DNA of 7,070 nt, taken from positions 1 through 7,070 of the forward strand of contig JAICHC010000143.1 of NCBI GenBank assembly GCA_025922795.1, in the 5' to 3' direction. The notes below the pieces were generated by a model that saw nothing but the letters and a program-made list of their open reading frames with translations, was not told the origin of the DNA and ran no database searches. A program made the position numbers and the translations under genes. Position 1 is the first letter of the stretch. Each line of letters opens with the position of its first letter. Source of the stretch: Candidatus Binatia bacterium (lineage in GTDB: Bacteria > Desulfobacterota_B > Binatia > UBA9968). Of this stretch, positions 1 through 5,882 are shown piece by piece.

Positions 1-99
1 ATCGTCGGCGCCATCGGCGTCGACGGGGCGAAACGGCCAGAGCAGGACGTGCTCTGCTGCCGGGCCGGTCTGGCGGTCTGGGAGAGCCCCGGTCACTGA
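1..99 (+). CDS. GlcG/HbpS-like (DUF336) protein, C-terminal end only
   Basis: Frame 1 is open from the first base to a TGA at 97-99 and gives 32 residues. They begin IVGAIGVDGAKRPEQD and continue with a Cys-Cys pair and RAGL. This matches the C-terminal signature of the GlcG/HbpS family (PF03928), where a VGAIGVSGA-like strand is followed by an EQD helix and an AGL segment. Members are roughly 130-160 residue proteins. Some bind haem or cobalamin, while many sit in catabolic operons with no proven role. The start lies outside the window, so its operon cannot be judged. The Cys-Cys pair occupies a place where members often have a single Cys (from memory). The family call is fairly safe; the function is unknown. 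Confidence 0.75.
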   Translation: MVGAIGVDGAKRPEQDVLCCRAGLAVWESPGH

Positions 100-217
100 T
101 TTTCCTGGCCTGCGTTCGTCGGCTCGCCAATCGCAGACGAGCGGCTGGCGCTCCGGCTGGTCGAGCAACCTAAACCACCACAGAAACCCCTGACTGTAGC
201 GTTAAATAAATAACGAA

Positions 218-556
218 CTATGCTTGGCGCGCCGCGAAGAGTTTCTGGAACTCGCCGGTGTCGAGCCAGATGCCATGGCAATCGGCGCATGCGTCCAGGA
301 CGACCGAACGATCGATGCTGCTATAAATGCGCAGCAGTTCTGCCCCGTCGCGCGGGCATTTTCCCCTTTTATCATCGCGCTGCTCGTTTTCGCCACCGCG
401 TCGCAGCATCGCCACCTGGCGGGCATCTTCGGTCAATAACTCGCTGAGCTCTCGCGCGTCAAACCAGATCCCGCTGCAGGATGAGCACCGGTCCACGGCC
501 ACCCGTTTGACGAAAAATTCGCCAAGAGTTTCGGTTTCGCACTTTGGACAATTCAT
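218..556 (-). CDS. Tandem TFIIB-type zinc-ribbon protein
   Basis: A 112-residue protein with two copies of the zf-TFIIB fold (PF13453). Repeat 1 covers about residues 1-42: C3-x2-C6, then C24-x2-C27 followed by SGIWFDARELSEL. Repeat 2 covers about 66-108: C67, then C90-x2-C93 followed by HGIWLDTGEFQKL. A charged linker (about 54-66, rich in Arg, Glu and Asp) joins them. The start at 556 is chosen because the first zinc knuckle begins at residue 3. The frame is open much further upstream (to 892), but that part runs antisense through the CBS gene and looks non-coding. The Shine-Dalgarno site is weak. These proteins are probably zinc-binding and cytoplasmic, with no assigned role. The second repeat has CPRDG where the first has CPKC, so one metal ligand is missing or replaced. 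It is convergent with the GlcG-like gene and divergent from the CBS gene. Confidence 0.85.
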   Translation of the reverse strand: MNCPKCETETLGEFFVKRVAVDRCSSCSGIWFDARELSELLTEDARQVAMLRRGGENEQRDDKRGKCPRDGAELLRIYSSIDRSVVLDACADCHGIWLDTGEFQKLFAARQA

Positions 557-740
557 GGTGAGACTCAAGCTAGTGGAATCGATCGGCCATTTCAACACGT
601 TGCTGGCGATCAGAGGATTACTTGCATGATCGATGATAACGTGTAGGCTCGAAGCCGGATCACGTGAGGGGTTGCGCCTCGTGAAGCAAAAATCGCGATA
701 GTCGGTATTCCACACGATCCGCTCCAAAAGGAGGTCTCCC
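557..740. promoter_or_regulatory. Divergent intergenic region between zinc-ribbon and CBS genes
   Basis: This 184-base spacer separates two divergently oriented genes, so promoters for both must lie here or nearby. I find no convincing -35/-10 pair in either direction. The one clear signal is a strong Shine-Dalgarno sequence AAAGGAGGT at 727-735, five bases before the CBS start codon. A 6-bp inverted repeat (CACGTT at 596-601 and AACGTG at 638-643) could be an operator but is short enough to be chance. Confidence 0.4.
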
Positions 741-1169
741 ATGAAAACGGTCCGAGACATCCTCCATACCAAGGGGCATGATGTTTGGTGCATCGGCCTG
801 GAAGACACGGTTTTCGAAGCCTTGCGGCGCATGGCCGAAAAGGAAGTCGGCGCGCTGGTGGTCATGGACGGTCCGCGCCTTGCCGGTATCATCTCCGAGC
901 GCGACTACGCGCGCAAGATTGTTCTGCTTGGCCGGACCTCTCCGAACACTCTGGTCAAGGAAATAATGACCAGCCACGTAGCCTACACTCACCCGGAGCA
1001 ATCGATCGAAGAATGCATGGCTATCATGACCGACAAGCGGGTCCGCCATCTTCCGGTCATCGAAGCAGGAAAGCTAGTCGGCCTTATCTCGATCGGCGAC
1101 CTTGTCAAATCCATCATCGCCGACCAGAAATTTATCATCGAGCAACTCGAGCGTTACATCATCGGCTGA
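741..1169 (+). CDS. Stand-alone two-CBS-domain protein
   Basis: A 142-residue soluble protein made almost entirely of a CBS domain pair (Bateman module). CBS1 spans about residues 8-62, ending GIISERDYARKI; CBS2 spans about 73-130, ending GLISIGDLVKSII. The Asp in each ISxxD segment (D55, D120) is at the place that usually contacts the ribose of a bound adenine nucleotide. The helical tail (DQKFIIEQLERYI) is typical of this small-CBS family, often mis-annotated as IMP dehydrogenase although no dehydrogenase domain is present. Such modules bind AMP, ADP, ATP or S-adenosyl compounds and regulate a partner. The start is supported by AAAGGAGGT with ideal spacing. The permease gene begins 55 bases downstream on the same strand, so co-transcription and a regulatory link are plausible (inference). 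Confidence 0.92.
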   Translation: MKTVRDILHTKGHDVWCIGLEDTVFEALRRMAEKEVGALVVMDGPRLAGIISERDYARKIVLLGRTSPNTLVKEIMTSHVAYTHPEQSIEECMAIMTDKRVRHLPVIEAGKLVGLISIGDLVKSIIADQKFIIEQLERYIIG

Positions 1170-1224
1170 ACCGGTTACGGACAAACCTTGAATTCAGCGA
1201 TGCCGAAGTGTATTCGCCTGTTCC

Positions 1225-2739
1225 ATGATCTCGAAGACTAGTCAGTTCTTAGCGAAGAAACCGACAAGCTGGTTGCTAAAAGAGGCTGAAGGCGCTCAAG
1301 GATTACGACCCGTGCTCGGCCCTCTGCAGCTTACGAGTCTTGGCGTAGGCGCGATCATCGGCGCGGGAATCTTCGTCATCATCGGCATCGTCGCCAAAGA
1401 CAAGGCCGGGGCGGCGACCATGCTGTCGTTTGTCGTCGCGGGTACCGCCTGCGCCTTCGCCGCGCTTTGTTACGCGGAGTTTGCCTCCATGGTGCCCGTA
1501 GCGGGCTCGGCCTACACCTACGCTTACGCGACTTTGGGTGAATTGTTCGCCTGGATCATCGGCTGGGATTTATTGCTGGAGTACGGCGTGGGAGCGGCGA
1601 GCGTCGCCCATGGCTGGTCGCACTATTTTATCGATTTCATCGGCCAGATGGGGATCCTATTGCCGGCGACCCTGGCCAACGCGCCGTTCGACTTCGATCC
1701 GGCCGTTGGCAAGTTTGTCGCCACCGGCGCCGTTATCGACTTGCCGGCGCTGTTGATCGCAGGGTTTATCACCATCGTGCTGGTCGCGGGTATTCGCCAG
1801 AGCGCCGCGTTTAACTTCTTCATGGTTGTCGTCAAACTCTCGATCGTTGTGCTTATTATCGCCATCGGAATTTTCTACATTGACACGCAAAACTGGAGCC
1901 CTTTCGCTCCCTACGGATACTCGGGGATCAGTTTCTTGGGCTATACGATCCTCGGCCAACACGGACCGGCCGGCGAGCCCCTTGGCATGATGGCTGGGGC
2001 TGCCATCGTGTTTTACGCCTACATCGGCTTTGATTCGGTTTCGACACATGCTGAGGAGGCGCGCAATCCGAGCCGCGATGTTCCGATCGGTATCATTGCC
2101 TCGCTCACGTTGTGCACGGTGCTTTACATCGCCGTCGCCGCGGTCCTGACCGGCATGGTTCCCTATCAGGACATCGCTATTGACGCGCCGCTCGCCAAGG
2201 CCTTCAGCCGAGTCGGCCTCCCATGGGCGCATGCGCTGATATCGATCGGCGCTCTCACCGGCATCACCTCCGTCTTGATGGTGCTCATGCTGAGCGCGCC
2301 GCGCATCATGCTCGCCATGGCGCGCGACGGCCTTCTGCCATCCGGCTTTTTCGCATCCGTGCACCCGCGTTTTCGCACGCCTTGGAAATCGACGATTTTA
2401 ACCGGCTCGGTTGTCGGATTAATGGGCGCATTGCTGCCGCTGCGAATCCTGGCCGAGCTGGTCAACATCGGCACATTGCTTGCCTTCGTGATTGTATGCG
2501 CGGCCGTGCTGATCATGCGCCACATCGATCCGGACGCACCGCGGCCTTTCCGCTGCCCGCTCGTGCCGCTGATTCCGATTCTCGGCATTGCATTCTGCCT
2601 ATTGCTGATGTTTTCCCTGCCCGTGGATAACTGGCTGCGCTTGATCGTCTGGCTGCTCATCGGGCTAACGGTCTATTTCTTTTACGGCCGCCACCACAGC
2701 ATGCTCGCGCGCAGCCAAGAACCCATTCGAAAAATTTAA
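1225..2739 (+). CDS. APC-superfamily amino acid permease (cationic amino acid transporter type)
   Basis: A 504-residue inner-membrane protein with about 12 predicted transmembrane helices (roughly 38-55, 65-85, 98-120, 172-190, 197-218, 256-275, 287-310, 335-357, 388-405, 410-431, 446-464, 469-487). TM1 carries the APC unwound-helix motif GVGAIIGAGIF (40-50), which binds the substrate amino and carboxyl groups in characterised members. CYAEFASMVPVAGSAY (82-97) and the TM6/loop signature FYAYIGFDSVSTHAEEARNP (263-282) are diagnostic of the CAT/YfnA branch (TC 2.A.3.3). The expected role is proton-coupled or exchange uptake of amino acids, but the substrate cannot be read from sequence. The ATG at 1225 fits the usual family N-terminus and no upstream in-frame start exists before a stop at 1189-1191. 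The Shine-Dalgarno site is poor, hinting at dependence on the upstream CBS gene for translation. Length is normal. Confidence 0.93.
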   Translation: MISKTSQFLAKKPTSWLLKEAEGAQGLRPVLGPLQLTSLGVGAIIGAGIFVIIGIVAKDKAGAATMLSFVVAGTACAFAALCYAEFASMVPVAGSAYTYAYATLGELFAWIIGWDLLLEYGVGAASVAHGWSHYFIDFIGQMGILLPATLANAPFDFDPAVGKFVATGAVIDLPALLIAGFITIVLVAGIRQSAAFNFFMVVVKLSIVVLIIAIGIFYIDTQNWSPFAPYGYSGISFLGYTILGQHGPAGEPLGMMAGAAIVFYAYIGFDSVSTHAEEARNPSRDVPIGIIASLTLCTVLYIAVAAVLTGMVPYQDIAIDAPLAKAFSRVGLPWAHALISIGALTGITSVLMVLMLSAPRIMLAMARDGLLPSGFFASVHPRFRTPWKSTILTGSVVGLMGALLPLRILAELVNIGTLLAFVIVCAAVLIMRHIDPDAPRPFRCPLVPLIPILGIAFCLLLMFSLPVDNWLRLIVWLLIGLTVYFFYGRHHSMLARSQEPIRKI

Positions 2740-2880
2740 AGAATCACGCGCACGATCTCGCGTTTACGAGCGCAAGGATGGTTCGCCAGAGCTAGCGGCG
2801 TAGCATTCTATTTTCATAGGGCGGAGGGTAAGAAAGTACGGATACCAAACATGCTTCCCACACCTCGAGGACAGGATCAT
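2740..2880. other. Convergent spacer between permease and crotonase genes
   Basis: The 141 bases between two convergent stop codons should contain transcription termination for both units. The only structure found is a weak stem, CTCG/CGAG with a 6-base loop near 2757-2770, with no T-run. I see no conserved ORF or strong intrinsic terminator here. Confidence 0.4.
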
Positions 2881-3699
2881 TTACTTCCTCCGATCCTCCG
2901 GCTTTATATAGTTCGTCGTGCCGCCGCCCTTCTGCGAATGCAGATAGCCTTCCACATCGCCGAGCGGATTGGTGTAGTAACGCATTCGGTGCGAGACTAG
3001 GTCGTCGGTCTTCAGCGCGGTCAAAAAATCCACGTCCTTTTGCATGTACGCCGCAATCTTGGCGCTCTCCAGCGTCACCGCATTGCGGCTGCCCAATTCA
3101 TTGGCAAGCTGTTCGACGGTCGCCGTGAGTTGATCGTCAGGCACGACCTCGGACACCAAGCCGATTCTCTCCGCCTGCGCTGCCGTCACATTTCGACCGG
3201 TAAGCTGAATGTAAAAGGCTTTCTTGAACGGAATGCCGCTATGAAACAACGTCGACGTCGCCACCGCGCCGTAGCTACCGCGAATCACTTCGGGCATGCC
3301 GAACTTTGCCGACTCGGCGGCAATACATAGCTCATGAGCGTTGATTAAAGCCAGCCCACCGCCAAGACACCAGCCGCGCACGGCCGCAACCGTCACCTGG
3401 GGAATACTTCGGAGCAATTTCACGATCTCGTAGGTCGAACCCGCATGATCCCAGGGTCGTTTGCGCTTCCAGCTCTCGCGCAAATCGTAGAGATCGAGTC
3501 CCGATGAATAGGAATCGCCCGAGCCCGTCGTGACGATGCATTTGATCTTGTCGTTCTCCGCCAACGCCTTCAGAGCCGCGATCAACTCCGCCATGAATTT
3601 ATGGCTCATGGCGTTCTTTTTCTCCGGCCGGTTAAACGTCAGCCACGCCACTCCGCTATCTTCGTCGATGTTTTGCAGAACAGTCGTAAACTCCGCCAT
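2881..3699 (-). CDS. Crotonase (enoyl-CoA hydratase/isomerase) family protein, HCHL-like
   Basis: A 272-residue protein with the complete crotonase fold, expected to act on an acyl-CoA thioester in the cytoplasm. Visible marks are FNRPEKKNAMS (22-32), the first oxyanion-hole loop with SSGLDL (65-70), and the second with GWCLGGG (109-115), then GMPEVIRGSYG (134-144). E137 in MPE matches the second catalytic Glu of crotonase (E164 in the rat enzyme); the position of the first Glu (E144 in rat) is not acidic here. NRPEKxNAMS, GWCxGGG and an IKP near the C-terminus recall p-hydroxycinnamoyl-CoA hydratase-lyase. However, the residues aligned with its Met70, Tyr75 and Ser123 appear to be Leu68, Leu73 and Ala117, so lyase activity is doubtful. 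GGAGGAA (3703-3709) precedes the start with 4-5 bases between. It is the last gene of the minus-strand group, 284 bases after the cupin gene, and may have its own promoter. Confidence 0.88.
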   Translation of the reverse strand: MAEFTTVLQNIDEDSGVAWLTFNRPEKKNAMSHKFMAELIAALKALAENDKIKCIVTTGSGDSYSSGLDLYDLRESWKRKRPWDHAGSTYEIVKLLRSIPQVTVAAVRGWCLGGGLALINAHELCIAAESAKFGMPEVIRGSYGAVATSTLFHSGIPFKKAFYIQLTGRNVTAAQAERIGLVSEVVPDDQLTATVEQLANELGSRNAVTLESAKIAAYMQKDVDFLTALKTDDLVSHRMRYYTNPLGDVEGYLHSQKGGGTTNYIKPEDRRK

Positions 3700-3849
3700 C
3701 GCTTCCTCCGAGAAAACAGTATCAAAGAATGATCATTTCCGAAAACACTACTATGAAACCACTGACGAGAATGAGCGGAGCAAACCGCACACTTTCAGTA
3801 ACCTGAGAGGCAAAGGCAATGGGATGGCGCCACATCTGAAAAGCCCTCA

Positions 3850-3920
3850 CCCCAGAATTTTAATCGGGGCCCAGGTCCGAACCACCCGGGCTCCCGCTTG
3901 AAATTCGCGGGGAATGACAA
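3850..3920. repeat. Hairpin-rich intergenic segment, possible degenerate dispersed repeat
   Basis: In the 284-base gap between cupin and crotonase genes, two hairpins lie close together. One pairs CCCC (3850-3853) with GGGG (3866-3869), with a GA/TC extension around a single bulge. The other pairs CCCGC (3893-3897) with GCGGG (3907-3911) over a 9-base loop and is followed by GGAATGACA. Read on the minus strand, this gives GTCATTCCCCGCG then GCGGGAG, which resembles the GTCATTCCCGCG...CGCGGGAA type of intergenic repeat common in many bacterial genomes (recalled, not searched). It lies downstream of the cupin stop and could act as a transcript-end stem or be a relic. The remainder of the gap, 3700-3849 and 3921-3983, shows no ORF I would call a gene. 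Confidence 0.45.
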
Positions 3921-3983
3921 ACTCCCAGTTATTTATGGGCGAGCTGCGTCTCTGAAAGAAAATGCGACGTGCATTGCGTGGCC

Positions 3984-4436
3984 CTAACGTTTTTCTACCT
4001 GTGCAATGTCGACCATATCCCGTTGTCCGCTGTTGCGGTAAAGGCGTTTGCCCATACGTGGATAGTCGACGACGTCTTGCACGAGACGCTGGCCGATGAC
4101 GAGGCAAACCAGCGGCTCGGTGCCATCGTTCACCGTTTCATGCGCAAGCCCGCCGGCCGGGAAAGCGATGAAGTCGCCCGGTCCGACCTTTTGTTTTGTC
4201 TCACCGATGATTTCGGTCCCATGTCCGGACAAAACATAGATCGCTTCTTCTTCGTACTTGTGCGAATGGAACTCGGTCGATTTGTCGCCCGGAGCGATCG
4301 TGATCAGATGGATACCGATATTCCTCAATCCAGTTTCGTCGCCGAGTGATTTGTCGAGGCGAATCGCGGCCGAATTCAACTGGTGAACTCGACGAAGACC
4401 TTCCATCCTGGCAATAGCTTCCGCGGATAAGTACAT
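3984..4436 (-). CDS. Single-domain cupin protein (COG3837-like)
   Basis: A 150-residue cytoplasmic cupin_2 (PF07883) protein. Motif 1 is at 50-71: G50, H57-x-H59, E64 and G71. Motif 2 is at 87-103: G87, P93, G95, H99 and N103. H57, H59, E64 and H99 form the expected metal site (Fe, Mn, Zn or Ni). The N-terminal LGDETGLRNIGIHLITIAPG and the C-terminal DVVDYPRMGKRLY resemble the uncharacterised COG3837 group, where a VYPDSGK-like tail is typical (from memory). The role is therefore open: a small dioxygenase, isomerase or sugar/ligand-binding protein are all possible. GGGAGAGAGG a few bases upstream supports the start. It lies 142 bases downstream of the hydrolase on the same strand, separated by a large inverted repeat, and is probably expressed with it or from a promoter near it. 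Confidence 0.9.
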   Translation of the reverse strand: MYLSAEAIARMEGLRRVHQLNSAAIRLDKSLGDETGLRNIGIHLITIAPGDKSTEFHSHKYEEEAIYVLSGHGTEIIGETKQKVGPGDFIAFPAGGLAHETVNDGTEPLVCLVIGQRLVQDVVDYPRMGKRLYRNSGQRDMVDIAQVEKR

Positions 4437-4457
4437 TTCGCCTCTCTCCCTGTTGAG

Positions 4458-4578
4458 GTTTCAGTCGTTCCAGTGGTTCCAAACGTTTCAGTCGTTAAGC
4501 AGATACAGTTGACAAAGCAATATCGCGTTCTTCCGAAACGTTTGAAACGATTGGAACGATTGAAACATCTGGAACGAG
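4458..4578. repeat. Long inverted repeat built from 9-bp tandem units
   Basis: Left block 4459-4494 is four 9-bp units: TTTCAGTCG, TTCCAGTGG, TTCCAAACG, TTTCAGTCG. Right block 4534-4578 is five units in the opposite orientation: CGAAACGTT, TGAAACGAT, TGGAACGAT, TGAAACATC, TGGAACGAG. Bases 4458-4491 match the reverse complement of 4533-4566 at 29 of 34 positions. With G-U wobble about 31 of 34 positions can pair in either RNA strand, with a 41-base loop at 4492-4532. The right block touches the hydrolase stop codon (4579-4581), and the left block ends 22 bases before the cupin start, leaving just the Shine-Dalgarno region free. Its location suggests an intercistronic RNA structure affecting stability or termination, or a REP/MITE-like insertion. 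No T-run follows it, so it is not a classical terminator. Confidence 0.85.
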
Positions 4579-5448
4579 TTACTCTCCGTTCATCAAGAAC
4601 GGCACCACGATCTCGGCCAACTCTTCCGGTTTCTCGTGCGGAATGTGATGGCCGGCGCCTTCAACCGGAACTATTTTTGCGTTGGGAAAAAGCTGAGCGC
4701 GGCGACCGCGCACGGATTTCATGAACTCGCTTTCCGTGCCATAGACAAACAAGATCGGACATTTGAGCCGGCGGATGAAAGCTTCGATCTGGCCCTCCGA
4801 CATCGCCGTCGTTGTGCGGTAGCGCAGGATCGGATCGTGCTTCCAGCGATAACGCCCGCCTTTGAAGGTCGTTCCATGCTGCGCCATGTAAAGCGCCGCC
4901 CGGTCGGGAATCAGCGGGAAGGTTTTCTGCAACGATTTCGCCGCGGACTCCAACGATTCGTGCGGGAACGGAATCTCGACGTAGTCTCTGCCTTTTAAAC
5001 GTTCAGCGATGATGTCCGGCACTTCGTCGTCGGCACGGGCGAAAGGACCGAGCGACTCGAGCAGCACCATACGTTTGACTTTCTCGGGGAACGCGGCGGC
5101 GTAAAGCAGGCACATGCTGCCGCCGAGCGAATGGCCGATGATCGTCAGTTCGCGCTTGTCCAAATGTTTGAGCAAACCGGCCAGGTCGCTGAGGAAATCC
5201 TCGTGTTGATAACCGCGGCTCGAAACCGGCCATTCGCTGTCGCCATGGCCGCGCAGGTCGAGCGCCACCGCATGCCGGAGCGGCACGCCGCGCTTGAGCA
5301 GCGCTTCAAGAAAAGCATCCCAACTGCGCCCCTGATCGCGCACCCCGTGAACGAAGATGTAGGTCTCTTCCTTCGGATCTCCCCATTCCCAATAGTGAAG
5401 TTTCAAGCCATCGTGGTCAAAGTAGCGTCGCCTTGGTTCCAGATTCAT
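4579..5448 (-). CDS. Alpha/beta hydrolase fold protein
   Basis: A 289-residue alpha/beta hydrolase (PF00561/PF12697). After a short N-terminal strand (FDHDGLKLHYWEWGDP, 10-25) comes the oxyanion HG at 34-35, then DLRGHGDSEWP (64-74), the nucleophile elbow GHSLGG with S107, a variable cap (about 135-215), and the catalytic His in GAGHHIPHEKPEE (H267 most likely). The acid residue is uncertain: it should lie near YGTESEF (236-242), so E239 or E241, rather than the usual Asp. No signal peptide is seen, so it is cytoplasmic. It probably hydrolyses an ester, lactone or C-C bond within the catabolic cluster, but the family spans esterases, epoxide hydrolases and meta-cleavage hydrolases, and the substrate is not readable. 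The start fits homologues but has no good Shine-Dalgarno site. The gene is 161 bases downstream of the solute-binding-protein fragment. Confidence 0.88.
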   Translation of the reverse strand: MNLEPRRRYFDHDGLKLHYWEWGDPKEETYIFVHGVRDQGRSWDAFLEALLKRGVPLRHAVALDLRGHGDSEWPVSSRGYQHEDFLSDLAGLLKHLDKRELTIIGHSLGGSMCLLYAAAFPEKVKRMVLLESLGPFARADDEVPDIIAERLKGRDYVEIPFPHESLESAAKSLQKTFPLIPDRAALYMAQHGTTFKGGRYRWKHDPILRYRTTTAMSEGQIEAFIRRLKCPILFVYGTESEFMKSVRGRRAQLFPNAKIVPVEGAGHHIPHEKPEELAEIVVPFLMNGE

Positions 5449-5609
5449 GAGCTGTTTTCGTTACTACTTCAATGCACTTCGATGCAAATCTAAAACCTGT
5501 CTTGCCTTCGATAAACGCAGGCCCCAAGCCTGTCCAGGGAAGCGTTGCCGATAGATCGAAAATCCAAAATAAATCTCCTTACCTTACCTTTCACGACTAC
5601 CACCTCCCC
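5449..5609. other. Spacer between solute-binding-protein and hydrolase genes
   Basis: A 161-base spacer. It contains a hairpin, CAGGC (5518-5522) with GCCTG (5528-5532) and a 5-base loop, lacking a U-run on either strand. It also contains a T-rich stretch near 5555-5575 (minus-strand reading) and, on the minus strand, an AGGGGAGGTG sequence at 5601-5610 upstream of a possible 34-codon reading frame (see findings). Any promoter for the hydrolase-cupin pair would lie here, but I find no clear hexamers. Confidence 0.4.
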
Positions 5610-5882
5610 TTACTTCCTCGCCTCGTCGATAAATTTACGCACGAAGTCGACGACTTCGGGAGGCGCCCGCAGCACTCTGTCGCGCAGCCGTTCGCCCTCG
5701 TCCCCGACGTCGAACCGGGGCTGGAAGCGCATAACCTTCTTTGCCTCGGCAATGAATTCCTCGTCCTTGGATAACGCTGTAAAAGCCTGTCGCATGGCAG
5801 AAACCGCTTCCTTGGGGGAATTGGGCGGCAATAAAGCCACCCGGCTGAGATTCTGGCTAGCCATATTCGCCGCCTTCAGCAC
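5610..5882 (-). CDS. TctC-type solute-binding protein, C-terminal part (frameshifted)
   Basis: A 90-residue reading frame starting GTG LKAANMASQ and containing LPPNSPKEAVSAMRQAF and KDEEFIAEAKKVM. This is the characteristic C-terminal helix region of Bug/TctC solute-binding proteins, in which P(P)GTPKE-like and D-x-EF-like elements precede the last helices. It has no signal peptide and is not a complete domain. In this frame a stop codon (TAA, 5889-5891) lies three codons upstream, so it cannot start earlier. It overlaps the N-terminal part by seven bases in the -1 frame (relative to that frame), and joining the two gives one protein of about 360 residues. It is therefore best read as the detached end of a frameshifted gene. 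Independent translation from the GTG by coupling is possible but would make a fragment. Confidence 0.7.
   Translation of the reverse strand: MLKAANMASQNLSRVALLPPNSPKEAVSAMRQAFTALSKDEEFIAEAKKVMRFQPRFDVGDEGERLRDRVLRAPPEVVDFVRKFIDEARK

Noticed and set aside
122..142. GCTCG/CGAGC stem between the convergent GlcG-like and zinc-ribbon genes as a terminator
   Set aside because: Only five pairs with an 11-base loop and no T-run.
566..596. Possible minus-strand promoter TTGAAA - 17 bases - TAGCTT before the zinc-ribbon gene
   Set aside because: The -10 matches poorly and the transcript would start only a few bases before the start codon, removing the ribosome site.
557..892. Upstream extension of the zinc-ribbon protein to a start at 892
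   Set aside because: The added 112 residues lie antisense to the well-supported CBS gene and show no domain, while the zinc knuckle begins right after the ATG at 556.
1657..2364. Long minus-strand open frame within the permease gene
   Set aside because: It is a shadow of the permease coding strand, rich in Arg, His and Asp, and has no recognisable domain.
3802..3835. Sigma-54-like element upstream of the crotonase gene (TGGCGC followed by TTGC on the minus strand)
   Set aside because: The GG and GC doublets are 12 bases apart rather than the required 10.
4473..4724. Plus-strand frame with KRL/ERL repeats across the 9-bp repeat
   Set aside because: The periodic residues are a by-product of the 9-bp DNA repeat, and the rest is antisense to the hydrolase C-terminus.
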